Origin: Globisporangium splendens
Lineage: Eukaryota; Oomycota; Peronosporomycetes; Pythiales; Pythiaceae
Direction: 5' to 3'
DNA: 64,000 nt
Assembly (NCBI GenBank): GCA_006386115.1
Contig: VFIW01000094.1
Span: 97,211 to 161,210, forward strand
Below, piece by piece: positions 42,747 through 52,920 of this stretch; within the stretch, counting starts at the first letter, position 1, and the number at the start of each line of letters is the position of its first letter. The notes below the pieces were generated by a model that was not told the DNA's origin, did not search any database, and saw only the letters and a program-made list of their open reading frames with translations. Position numbers and translations under genes: made by a program.

Positions 42747-43716
42747 CATCCATGCATCGAACGATGCTGTGCATCTCGGGGTAGTTCGTTAGCCAAAGGC
42801 ACCGCCGCAGAGAGCGCGCAGACACACGCCATCTCGAGGACGAGGGTGGACGCCAGCCACCCATACACAGGCGCTCAGTCACCCACCGACTGAGCCAACC
42901 AGCACCATCTCGATCGAGAACGAAGGAAAGAACGCGCGAATGGCCGACGTGAAGCGGTGTGACACCAAAAGCATGCTTTTTCTGTTCCTCGTTTTAAAAA
43001 AATCAGCAGCAGATGGCCTCGAAACTACCAGATGGCCAACTGACACCTTTGTCGACTTAACGTGTGTTCCCAACGACCACTTCGATGCATTTGATGTTGT
43101 ACTAACTGCCAAAGTCGACGTGGAAGCGACTTAGCGGTCGTAGCCAAACGAGCAAGTGAATCGCTGAAACCTGATTACATACGAGGAGGAGGGGCGCGCT
43201 CCTTCCATGTACTTCAAGATGGATGGGACCGCTGATTCATAAAAAAATGAGGTGCACGAATCTATAGAGAGAAATGAGAGAAGACTTGGTCCAAAGTATA
43301 TGGGCTTCAGTATACTGCCGCGACGCGACGCTTTGTGGAGGCGTGAAGGAAGGAGCGGTGGTTGCCCCCCATAAGCCGATTCCTCCCACAGGCGACGCAC
43401 GAGCCACGCACGCGACGACGCACACGACGACGCACGCGCCACGTTACGTGGAGATCCCAACTGAGTGACTGACGGGTCAAGTGCGTAGCAGCGCGACGCA
43501 ACGAACGGTCTCACGCGACGTCTCAACGCACGCAACAGCACAGGCAGGCGCGACGGCAGACGCAGATCCAGACGCAGCCTCTGCGCCACTCAACAGACGG
43601 CAGCAGGGACAGCAGCAGACAGCAGTGCGGACTCCAGCAGCAGCTATTTTCCATCTCGTCCGCTGAGAGACACGACTTTTCCACCGGAGACAGTAGGTGG
43701 CGACGAATCTTAACCC
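41749..43716. other. Non-coding arm remainder and spacer start
   Basis: 41749-42746 is the non-coding part of the left arm. 42747-43716 is unique spacer DNA with tandem ACGACGCAC units (43405-43440) and CAG-rich DNA (43600-43645), probably the kinase leader. No further gene is seen. Confidence 0.5.
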
Positions 43717-45357
43717 ATGGATGCATACCCAGTTGGCGTATGGGACGCGACTGATGTTTTTTCGCGTGTTGTTCTCTTGCTTCTCTTCCTGCTTCTCTTT
43801 GTCTTGTGTGATCATGTAGGTGGCACTACAACTAGCATAACGCTATTCTCCATACACAAGAGACCTCTAGAAGAAGAAGAACCCCCAGGTTGTGTGCACG
43901 AGATGGACCAGCGACGCAAGGGGAACAACAATAACAAAGGTGGGCAGTTTTTCCACCTGTGCGGCTCGCCGATCAGCACGATGAAGCCCCAGCGCATGGA
44001 CTACGGGGGCGAGAACGACGAGGCGCTGCACTCGCCCAACCAGGTGCGCGCGCCCGAGTCGCTCATGCCGCCCACGCTCGTCATGAAGGGTGTGGGCCAC
44101 ACCAAGAAGCACACGATGGCTGGTCGCACGCTCGCGACTGCGGCCACGGAGCAAGACGATCTCTTTGCGGCCTACGACGGGTACCCGTCGTTCTCGATCG
44201 ACAAGGACGTGTGCATGAACGACGACGACGTCGATGGCTATGACGACGGCGCCGAGACCGACACCAACAGTTCCACGCACGTGCGCGTCCAGGAAGGTCG
44301 AGAAGCCAAGATCCCGCTGTTCCTCTCGGAGGATTTCTTGCCGCCAGGGTACGATGAGAACGTGAACTACGGCAACTCGGCCACGTACCACCCCAGCCGC
44401 ATCGGCGGCCGCCGAAACTCGCTCGTCGCGGCGCACGAGAGCATCGACATCTCGGAGCTGTCGCTGGGCAAAGTGATCGGCGAGGGTGCGTTCGGCAAAG
44501 TGTTCAAAGGCACGTGGAAGAATAAACCTGTGGCTGTGAAGGTGTTGCTGCACCAGGACTTGCGACCGGATGTCGTGAGTGAATTTGAGACTGAGGTGCA
44601 GATCATGAGTGTGCTGAACCACCCAAACATTTGCATGCTGCTCGGTGCGTGTCTGGAGCCCGAGAGCCGCGCGCTGGTGCTGGAGCTCGTCGACCAAGGC
44701 GCGCTCTGGGGTGTGCTGCGCACGCGCCGGCGCCAGATCAACGACGGCATCCGCGCCAAGTTCATCCTGGACACGGCCAAGGGTATGAACTACCTGCACC
44801 AGTTCAAGCGCCCGATCCTGCACCGCGACATGAAGAGCCCCAACCTGCTCGTGCAGAAGGACTTTTCGATCAAGATCTCGGACTTTGGGCTCGCGCGCGT
44901 GAAGGCGCAAATCCAGACCATGACGGGCAACTGCGGCACCGTGCAGTGGATGGCGTAAGTACTCTATTTTCTCCTACAATCTGCACAGTATCTTGTCGTT
45001 CGGATGACTTATATGCGCTCTCTCTCTCTGTTTTGATTCTCTCACAGTCCTGAGGTTCTGAGTAACCAAAAGTACACGGAGAAGGCGGACGTGTATTCGT
45101 TTGGCATTGTGATCTGGGAGATCGTGACGGGCCGATGCCCGTATGAAGGCATGGTGCAGATCCAGGCGGCGCTCGGCGTGCTCAACCACGACCTGCGTCC
45201 GCAGATCCCGACGACGTGCCCGCGGTTCTTTGCGCGGCTCATGCGCGCGTGCTGGAACCGCGAGCCGAACATGCGTCCGTCCTTCGCGGACGTCGTCAAA
45301 GCCTTTGAGCTGTACGCGCAGTCGGTGGCGTCGAGCGACTACCGGAGCAGCACATAA
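43717..45357 (+). CDS. TKL-type (Raf/CTR1-like) protein kinase
   Basis: Exons 43717-44954 and 45048-45357 (intron 93 bp, inside the A-P-E motif), 515 aa. The longest frame begins with a hydrophobic stretch (SRVVLLLLFLLLFVLCDHV) that could be a signal anchor. A second ATG at 43903 (MDQRRKGNN) would give a soluble 453-aa kinase. A Gly/Asp-rich regulatory region is followed by the kinase domain: GEGAFGKVFKG loop, VAVKVLL Lys, NHPNICMLLGACLEPE, LHRDMKSPNLLV catalytic loop, DFGLAR, CGTVQWMAPEVL and YSFGIVIWEIVTGRCPY. The HRDxKSxN form and GTxxWMAPE mark a tyrosine-kinase-like Ser/Thr kinase. All catalytic residues are present. It lies between the arms of the inverted repeat. Confidence 0.9.
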
Positions 45358-45874
45358 GAAGGCGGCAACAACGACATCAACAACACACGATATTAGAGAG
45401 ACACTGAATTGCATGCTTCACCTATCACAGGGAACACTTATTTTATTATTATGAGGGGAAGCTGGCGAATACAATCGGTGAACGCAGTGCAGCGAAATGG
45501 AGAAAGCCACGAGGAGGACAAGCCAAGGAGGACGAGAACTGAGTTTGAGAAGCATGGGAAGCGTACTAATAGTGTGGAATGCATACATTAATGGGAATCA
45601 AGAAAAGCGTTTGTGATTTGATCTTAACAGGCGGTATTGTTGTTGTGCCTCAGTGGGGATATATGTGAGCAAACCTATTGCCGACAACAATGCGCCTCGG
45701 AAACGTGGAGGGGGAATGATTTTCATTTCATCTCTCCTCCTGGATGTTCTGGATGCATCGAAACTATAAATTATAAACTACCACCACTCAAGGTCCTCTC
45801 GTGTTTCTTTTTCATGTCATTCGCTGTGCCACTGCCTTTCGCGCCTTTGCTTCTCTTCCCCTTGCCGTTCACAT
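45358..45874. other. Intergenic between kinase and ceramide-synthase remnant
   Basis: No gene seen. A GA-rich stretch occurs at 45495-45545. Confidence 0.5.
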
Positions 45875-46469
45875 TTGCGAAGAACCACTCTCGTCTCTCC
45901 ATGGCGAAATCGATCGCGAAGCCCAATGCACTCATCGATGGCGCTCCTGGTGCTGGAGCTTGGCGCAATTGTGCGCATACTGCGCAGCGACCAGGATATG
46001 CTGGCGTGCTTGGTCGGATTGATCGTGTTCGTCGCGATCGCTGTGCATATCGCCAAGTTCGTGTTTGCTGTGGCTCAAGGTGGCCAACTACCTGGAACTG
46101 GAAGGCGTCCGCGGATTGTTTGTAAACGAACTGCTCTATGTGGCGCTCGTCGTGGACTGGGGTTACCTTCGGATCTACTTGTTCCCAACCAAGCTGCTGC
46201 ACACGACACCGGTCGAAAACCGCGAAGCGTCCATGTGCTCGGAAGATCCCCATGACTTCACGAACCTGTTTCCAAATCCAGATCCGCCCTCGTGGCTGCT
46301 CTTCAACGTGCTGCTCTTCGCGCTCTACTGCTTGCGCATATGGTGGAGCTTCTTGATCGTCCGTCTCGCCGTTGGCGTGATCACGAAGGGTGCGCACGAG
46401 ACTGGAAAAGATGAGAGCGAAGGCAGCTCGTCCGATTCCGAAGCGGAGCACAACTTCAAGGAAGATTAA
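45875..46469 (+). pseudogene. Ceramide-synthase (TLC-domain) remnant 1
   Basis: Ceramide synthases are ER membrane enzymes that N-acylate sphingoid bases. The N-terminal part (45938-46070) gives two hydrophobic segments, LLVLELGAIVRIL and LVGLIVFVAIAVHIAKFVFA. At about 46070 the frame changes and continues with the protein end: YLELEGVRGLFVNELLYV, DWGYLRIYLFPTKLLHT, LLFNVLLFALYCLRIWWSFL, then an acidic tail to the TAA at 46467. The middle of the TLC domain, including the catalytic His pair, is missing. Compared with remnant 2, well over 100 codons are deleted at the junction. The 3' piece is still an open frame (46065-46469) with two membrane spans. Confidence 0.7.
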
Positions 46470-47717
46470 GCTCGATAGATGGCACAATTGAACAGACTCA
46501 TCGATGGCAGCGGAAGCAAGATTTCGACTTGGTTAGTATCCCACTGAAGTTCCCTATTGGTAACTCACGAGTAAGCCATTACCATCTTGGCACAGTTACA
46601 GCATACAAGTGCCCATAAGCGTGAAGAAACGGAGAGAAAGACGATCATGTATACGAACAACTTCACAGCACTTTTCGGGTTTGGGTGTCTCAAGATGCAA
46701 TGGCCATGCTAAAAGGATCACGAGAGAGCAGAAAGGGGTATTGTAGGCAGTTGAGTGCGACAAGCGTTCACAGGACAAGAGAAGCGGAATCTGGCCGACC
46801 ATCATTCGCTTCAGGAGCAGACCATGATCACGTCCTCGAAGCTCCGAGTCATCCACCCATGGATCCGTTCATTGCGATCGTGTCCCACACTCGACAGTCA
46901 ATGACGATCATATTGCCATATTGATCTGCTGTTCTGCTTGTGTCCCCATATGCATCTACGATGTAGAGAATGGCGCGACAGCCACCTTCCTTTCTCTCGC
47001 AGCAGCTCCTTGTTGCTGTGAATTAAAGCAGAGAGGTAGAAAAGCGAATCCGGTCGGTGTCCAGCATGCTCGGAAAAGAGAAAAATGGATCAAGATGAGG
47101 GGGATGCGCTCGGTCACTAGGGGAGATTATAAGCTGTCTGTCTGCATAGAGAGTGGGTCTCTTATTGCGATTAGATTTGCGGTTCATTGGGTCTTTCGCA
47201 ATGTTTACTGTCCTCAAAAATGACTCCAGAGTGGAAAAAGGGACAAGAACATCGCGGTGAGAGAGGGAGCCATGCTGGACTAGATATCGCGCTCATGTGC
47301 CATTTTACTATACAAGAAGAAAATAGTTTGTCTGCACACTTGGAGTGAAGCAGAGCAGACTCTATACCAGCAGCCAAATGATCCTTCGAGAGAGAAAAAA
47401 AAGGCGCGAGACAAGCCTCGAGTTGACTTCACACACTGCTGCTGCTTGGGATTAGTGAAGGTGTTCTACTTTGTTCATGCAAAAATTTCGAAGGTGTTCT
47501 GGCAATTTGGCTCCCTGTCTGCTGCTGCTGCTGCTGCCATTCGCTAGGGCAATTAAGTCGGGCAGGTTGAAGTCACCCCAGGGAGTGCGCAATTGACCTC
47601 CCTGTCTGTCTGCGGACTAAGAACGCCGTTCGAAATCACTCTCGCAATTGCCTTTCTCTCTGCATCTACTTCCACTTTGGCTGCTGTTGCTGGACGTTGG
47701 CTGGACGTTAAGTCAAC
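46470..47717. other. Spacer end and non-coding part of the right arm
   Basis: 46470-46733 is unique DNA with no gene. From 46734 on it is the reverse complement of the non-coding part of the left arm. Confidence 0.6.
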
Positions 47718-49109
47718 TTACTCGCTGGTCGACTCGGCCGACTTGGTGAGACTCAGTCGCAAATAGGACATGTCCGACGTGCCGTGTCGCTGCGGGTCGA
47801 GCGCGAAGCCGCACGCTTGGAAGACGTTCACGGCCGGCAGAGCCGTCTCGTTCGTGTCTCGGGCGTACGCGACAAGTGCTGGTACGCGCAGACGCATCTG
47901 GGTGAGCTTGCTGCTGACATCCTGCCAAGCATGCGAGACACAAATGCAAAAAAAAAGTGAGTGAGTGAGGGTGGCTCCTGCTCAGACATCTACTATCCAC
48001 CTACGCATATCAATGCTTATCCTGCGCTGAAGCGCAAACATTCCTACGCATGCAGTAAGTACCTCGACTATTCGTCGCAGGAACTTGGTGCCGTAGCCCT
48101 GCTGCCGCTTGGACGCGAGGATCCCAAATTGTTCGATGACCACGACGGTAGTGCTGCCGGCGACACCATCAACATCTTGAGATATCCGCCACCGTCCCAT
48201 ACCGATCGGAGAATCACCAACTAAACGAAAATAAAAGGTCAACACAAACGACGTGAACGCCATGAAACAGCGCATGACCTGCAGTCGAAGGACTCGAAAC
48301 GCATACCGAATGCGATCAGATGCCGGCACCTTGAGTCGTCCTCGTATTCTGTCGGATTGTCAGGAAAGATGTGGGCTCTCAGGATTTTCATAAAGCTCCA
48401 GAAGCCTCTGTTTACGTGCTGGATCGTGGTGTGGCCGGCGAAGCAATCCACTGCTTGCACGCTGAATAAATCGACCGACTCGGCACTCTGTTTACATCAG
48501 CAGCATGACACAAACGTAAGCGAGACCGGGTCACAGATCCAAAAGGATTGTCTATGACAGCAACTTTAACGCCGGACGTAAGCGTACCTGCAGCTTCTGG
48601 AAGAAGCGGCTTTTGCCAACATGGCCGCAGATGGGACACTTGACCCCCTTCAGCGCACAAACCCGAGCGTCGCATGCACATGCACACAGAAACAATAACA
48701 AGACACACAGTCATAAACTCTGTCAGCTCTGCTTGCGTTCCGTTGGACACGACTTTTTTCACGAGAACATGACGCCGGCACACTCCCCATCCAGAGAAGG
48801 CGCACCCGCAAATCCAGCGACTGCGAGTTCTCCGACACAGGACTCACAGGAACGGGAAGAGCGCCTGAGACGCAAGATCGCCTGAGACGCAAGAGCAGCA
48901 GCTCGCCATCCATGTGCAGTGCCCACATGTACACACACACTCACCTGCTCGTGGCGGTGGTTGCACACGGCGCATTGCGGTGGCAGCGACGCATGCGTCT
49001 CCATTGTTGAGAGCACCACGTCAAATTCTCTGCAAGAAGATCGAATGAAGACCAACACTCACAAACCCGTTTAGAGGCTCACAAAGACGCCATTATTGCA
49101 ATACAAGGT
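46734..49109 (-). repeat. Right arm of the 2.4-kb inverted repeat
   Basis: Reverse-complement partner of 40356-42746. A few base changes are visible, such as TGT to TAT (Cys to Tyr) near 47766, GTC to GCC (Val to Ala) near 47868, and an A-run length difference near 47945-47953. Outside 49109 and below 46734 similarity stops abruptly. Confidence 0.95.
47718..49004 (-). CDS. GNAT-family acetyltransferase with N-terminal zinc motif, right copy
   Basis: Exons 49004-48945, 48647-48588, 48487-48307, 48220-48063 and 47921-47718. Every exon has the same length as in the left copy, and all splice sites are kept (the last acceptor is GGCAG instead of TACAG). Protein 220 aa, differing by a handful of residues: Val to Ala in the LVAYxRDTNE segment and Cys to Tyr in the MSxLRL segment. 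Both copies therefore look functional, which points to a recent duplication. Confidence 0.8.
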
Positions 49110-49740
49110 GGGAACAGCTATCTTGGTGCAATATTGGGTTCAAAATACTTTCACCCAATCACCTGCCAAGAAGTCATTTGGCCTGCATTTTTCGAAACAA
49201 GGTAGAGAGAACAAATGCGATCAATTTAAGGTTGGCTGACGTCAACTTAGCCAAGACATCTCGGTGAGTTGGTCAGGAGATCACTACAAACTCTGGCTAA
49301 CAGCGAACCTCGTCTACCACCAATCCAGCGCTGCTAGCAGCAGTCACGAATATGTGGATAGATGCCACAGCATTACTCCTTCGCTTTGTCGATCGCGGTG
49401 GCCACTCATTGTGTACCTTGAACACAGCATGGGTACACCTTTTGCGCTTTCTTCTGCAGCATTGGCACGGCATACTGTAGTGGCAAAGTCAACCGGCTAA
49501 ATAAACTTCAACGTCTTCTGGAGTAGGCAATAAGCGCATTGAGGATGGAGGGTAAAGAAGAAGTGATTTTCATCCCATCATTCCTGTGCTGCTCGTGAAC
49601 CTGCAATACGGTAATATATCTGGAAGTATATCAAACCACAAATTATAAAGCAGTATCCTAATCCTTCACCATGCGCTGCCCTACTTATCATTACTGACCC
49701 GTTGGAAGTGCCTGATCACGAGCACTGTCTTCCACTGGCC
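49110..49740. other. Intergenic beyond the right arm
   Basis: No gene. A short open plus frame at 49264-49500 shows no motif. Confidence 0.5.
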
Positions 49741-50990
49741 ACTTTTGTTGCCCCCATGTTTCAAGATCCTCGCCAGTCCTCGTATCCAATCGTGAGAGAT
49801 GGCGAAGTCGATCCAATGTCCACTGCGTCCATCGGCAACCTGTTGATAGCGCTTCTGGTAGTCGAGGTCGGCGTGATCGCGCACGTACTGCTTTGCAGCG
49901 ACCACGAGAAGTTCGCGTACCTGCTCGGATTGATCGTGTTCATTGCGATCGCTGTGCACGTCACCAAGGTCATGCTCACAGTCACTGGCAGATGGTTCTC
50001 GCGGACATTCCTGCATCATTTAGGTGATCCCTTGAAGGAAAACGTCACGATGATGAAATGGCGCGACCAAGGGTGGCAACTACTGCTCCACTTCGCAATG
50101 ACGATTTTCGATCTGGTCGTGCTCGAGGACGAAACCTGGTGGCAAGATACCTCAACTATTAGTGAGACTGCAGTTTTCGAGTGGCTTTGAAACGTAGTCG
50201 CCTTGGGTGGTGTGGACTAATGATATGTATTCTGTTGTGTGTGATTTCTAGTGTGGAGCCAGAGATCTGACACCCGTGTGCTTTCAGAACAAAAGTTCTC
50301 CATCAAGCTGCTCTTCATGGCTCAGCTGGTACGCCTGGACTTCTTCTTTCTATACTCGATTACTCTTTGTGCCGATTCGTGTCAAATACTTGTCTTGTTC
50401 GATGCTAGGTCATTTTGATCTGCATGGCGTTTCCGTGCAAATTCCTGGAAGAAGTCCATGCCGATGACACCGTCCTGACGGCGCACCACGTCGTGGCCGT
50501 CGCGTTGGTGGCGTAGACGTATGTTGTTGGGATCCTCCCCGTTGGTGCCGTTGGGATGTGTCTTCGCGATCGCTTAGGATCCCGAAATCAATCGTGACAC
50601 AATATACCTGAATTTGAAATGAAATGCTTCTTCACGACGTATCGGATGCTCTCTTTGACATTCTCAAGATATCCTACTGCCTCAAATTGGAATGTCGCCG
50701 CGGGTTCTTTATCGTCGGAATACTGTTTGCGGTATTCCTCGTTGGCTGGGGCTACTTTCGGATCTCCTTGCTCCCAATCAAGGTGCTCTACCCGGTTCTG
50801 GCCGAGTACCGCGAAGTGTCGACGACGTCGCGGCTGCTGTTCAACCTGCTGTGCTAGGCGCTCTACTGCATGCACGTGTGGCAGGGCTACTTTTTCGTCC
50901 GTATCGCAGCAAACGTAGTCACAAAGCAGAGTAGCAAACGCGAAAAGAGGAATCTACGTCGCCGGAGCGCGAGGAAGAGTGAGTGTGCAA
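49741..50990 (+). pseudogene. Ceramide-synthase (TLC-domain) remnant 2
   Basis: More complete than remnant 1, in several frames. 49789-50187 has the first membrane spans (YLLGLIVFIAIAVHVTK) and the TLC entry KWRDQGWQLLLHFAMTIFDL with LEDETWWQDT. About 50285-50330 has EQKFSIKLLFMAQL, then 50407-50515 has LICMAFPCKFLEEVHAD and the TAHHVVAVALVA segment with the His pair, ending in TAG. 50624-50857 has LLHDVSDALFDILKISYCLK, VGWGYFRISLLPIKVLYPVL and RLLFNLLC followed by TAG. The frame resumes as ALYCMHVWQGYFFVRIA. At least two in-frame stops and missing segments make it a pseudogene. It is in the same orientation as remnant 1, with the right repeat arm between them. Confidence 0.75.
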
Positions 50991-52920
50991 TCCGAGCCCA
51001 ACAACGCAAGGGGCGAGCTCCGGCAAATGGCACAAGCAACGGATCATAGCAAATCGACATTAGTAGCAGTAAAGTGCGTAACCTTGCAAGCTGATAGACC
51101 AAAAGTTGTGCACTGAATGCACTCTTCGAATCAATTGGTCTGAATGGAAACATCTGACAAGCATGAGCGTATCATCACGACAAGGTATCTGCTGTGACAC
51201 ATGGAGCCAAGTCTGGTCCACAAACGCGAGGTATGCAGGACGCAGCATCGTTCACAACGCTCTGAACTTGACCATATGCCACAAGACGATCACGCGAAAA
51301 GTGAGCACACAGAGAAAGCGATCTTTCAAGATCGCATCTTCGGACCTTGGATAATGCGTGCCTAAGCAAAATGTGGGTAAACGAATGGGTTTATGTATTT
51401 TATACGGTTTACGAAATTAGACAGGTAAATGAAAGGCTGTCCGTCTGAGTACAGTTGCACCATCTGTCACCGAAGGGAGGAGTGACTTGCCCCAGGACAC
51501 AAACACACGAACACCACGCAAAAGCAAACTGGCGGCAAAGAATCGAAACATGGCGCGCTTGCCCAAACTTTAGTGGTGGCCATCGAGTAGTACTGCAGGC
51601 TGTAGGATGCTGGAGTCTGGCTTTTGCACTGAGCTGTAAAGTCCAAGTCTGATGCTATTTTCTTTGCGGTTTCGATCGATTCTGGGGCATCACGTGTCAC
51701 TGCTCCTACATTTAGTGCCTTGCAGACAAAGGTCTTGCGAGGAATCTAGGACAAAGCATGAGTTGGCTATGCAATACGATAGGTTTGTCCTAGCTTTGAT
51801 GACGTGGCTGGTTTAGGAGTCAAATGAAGTGGTGGGGTGTCACAGTTTAACTTGTCGCCTTCTCTCTGTCTATTGCTGCTGTCCATCTTGCTATTCTTTC
51901 TACGTTTTGTGCAGTGTGTGTGTGCATTTTCGTAACGCTGGGGTTTCTATTTTAGGTGTGTACACGAGTGCCTATTGTCGGTGCTGCGCAAGAATAGAAC
52001 AAAGGGACATGTGCGGCAGAGAAGTCAGCACGCGAGTCTGCACCAAAAGCATCACCCACACACAGTGTATTGCATAGTGGCAGACACAGCCAGTTTGCTG
52101 CCTTTGGACGGCACAATGTGTGGAGTTCTCGAACGTTTTCGAGCCTGCGTTCTTCCTTTTCTTGAACGATAGTTTCCACGGTTTCACTGTGTGAAAGGAG
52201 TATGAAATGCACTGAGGGTCGCTGCGCGTCACGCCCTGCTTTCCAGACGACGACAGGATTCTTTCGAGCCGCCGCCCTATACATTTTGTCAAATCTCCTT
52301 GTCGTTTTGGTGGCTCCATCTCTCTCCTCATGAGCCACCGCCCTCACAACCACACAGCCGCACAGTTGGTGGATCAGGCAAAATGACCCGCCCGACCCAT
52401 TTGCGCGGGAAGCCGTTCAGTGATCCGCTGTCACACCCCAAGAGTGCGCAATCTCACGTGCGATCCACACAATCCGAAATGTTGCAGTTCGCGACGCCCT
52501 AAAACACTACATCTGAACCTTAAACCGCGTCTTCCTTCCGATGCATTTCTATTGTAAGGAATAGTGTTTGCCACACTAAATCCGTCCATATCCTGATTTC
52601 TCAACTGATTTTGTCGTTGGTTGTTGGCTGCAGAGATGTGCCGTGATGTAAAAGTGTGTGGCGCGCGGAGGGGCCAGTTTAAAAACCGGGTCAATCGCTG
52701 TGCATTCTTCTATTTATTTGAGCTGCTTCTCAACCCAGTCAGTCGCTATAGTGAGGCGCTCAGTATTTAATTTGCTCACCACCCTTCAGCCCCCTCTCTT
52801 TCTCTCTCTCTCTCTTTCTCTGACGGTCTTCCTGTATTAGCAGTGTAGGGAAAAGAGGGAGATTGAGTGCGGGCATCCATCTATCTATTTCTGCACAGGA
52901 GGTGTCCGTCTCCTGTGAAG
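50991..52920. other. 1.9-kb gene-poor region
   Basis: No supported gene on either strand; the longest frame (51952-52353, minus) is compositionally random. CT-rich DNA at 52795-52825 lies in the probable leader of the next gene. Confidence 0.5.

Noticed and set aside
40356..49109. Inverted repeat as a DNA transposon with terminal inverted repeats
   Set aside because: The arms contain a host-type five-exon gene, there is no transposase in the spacer, and no target-site duplication is visible at the ends.
51952..52353. 133-codon minus-strand frame in the gene-poor region
   Set aside because: Low-complexity, and overlapping frames are equally open; no domain seen.
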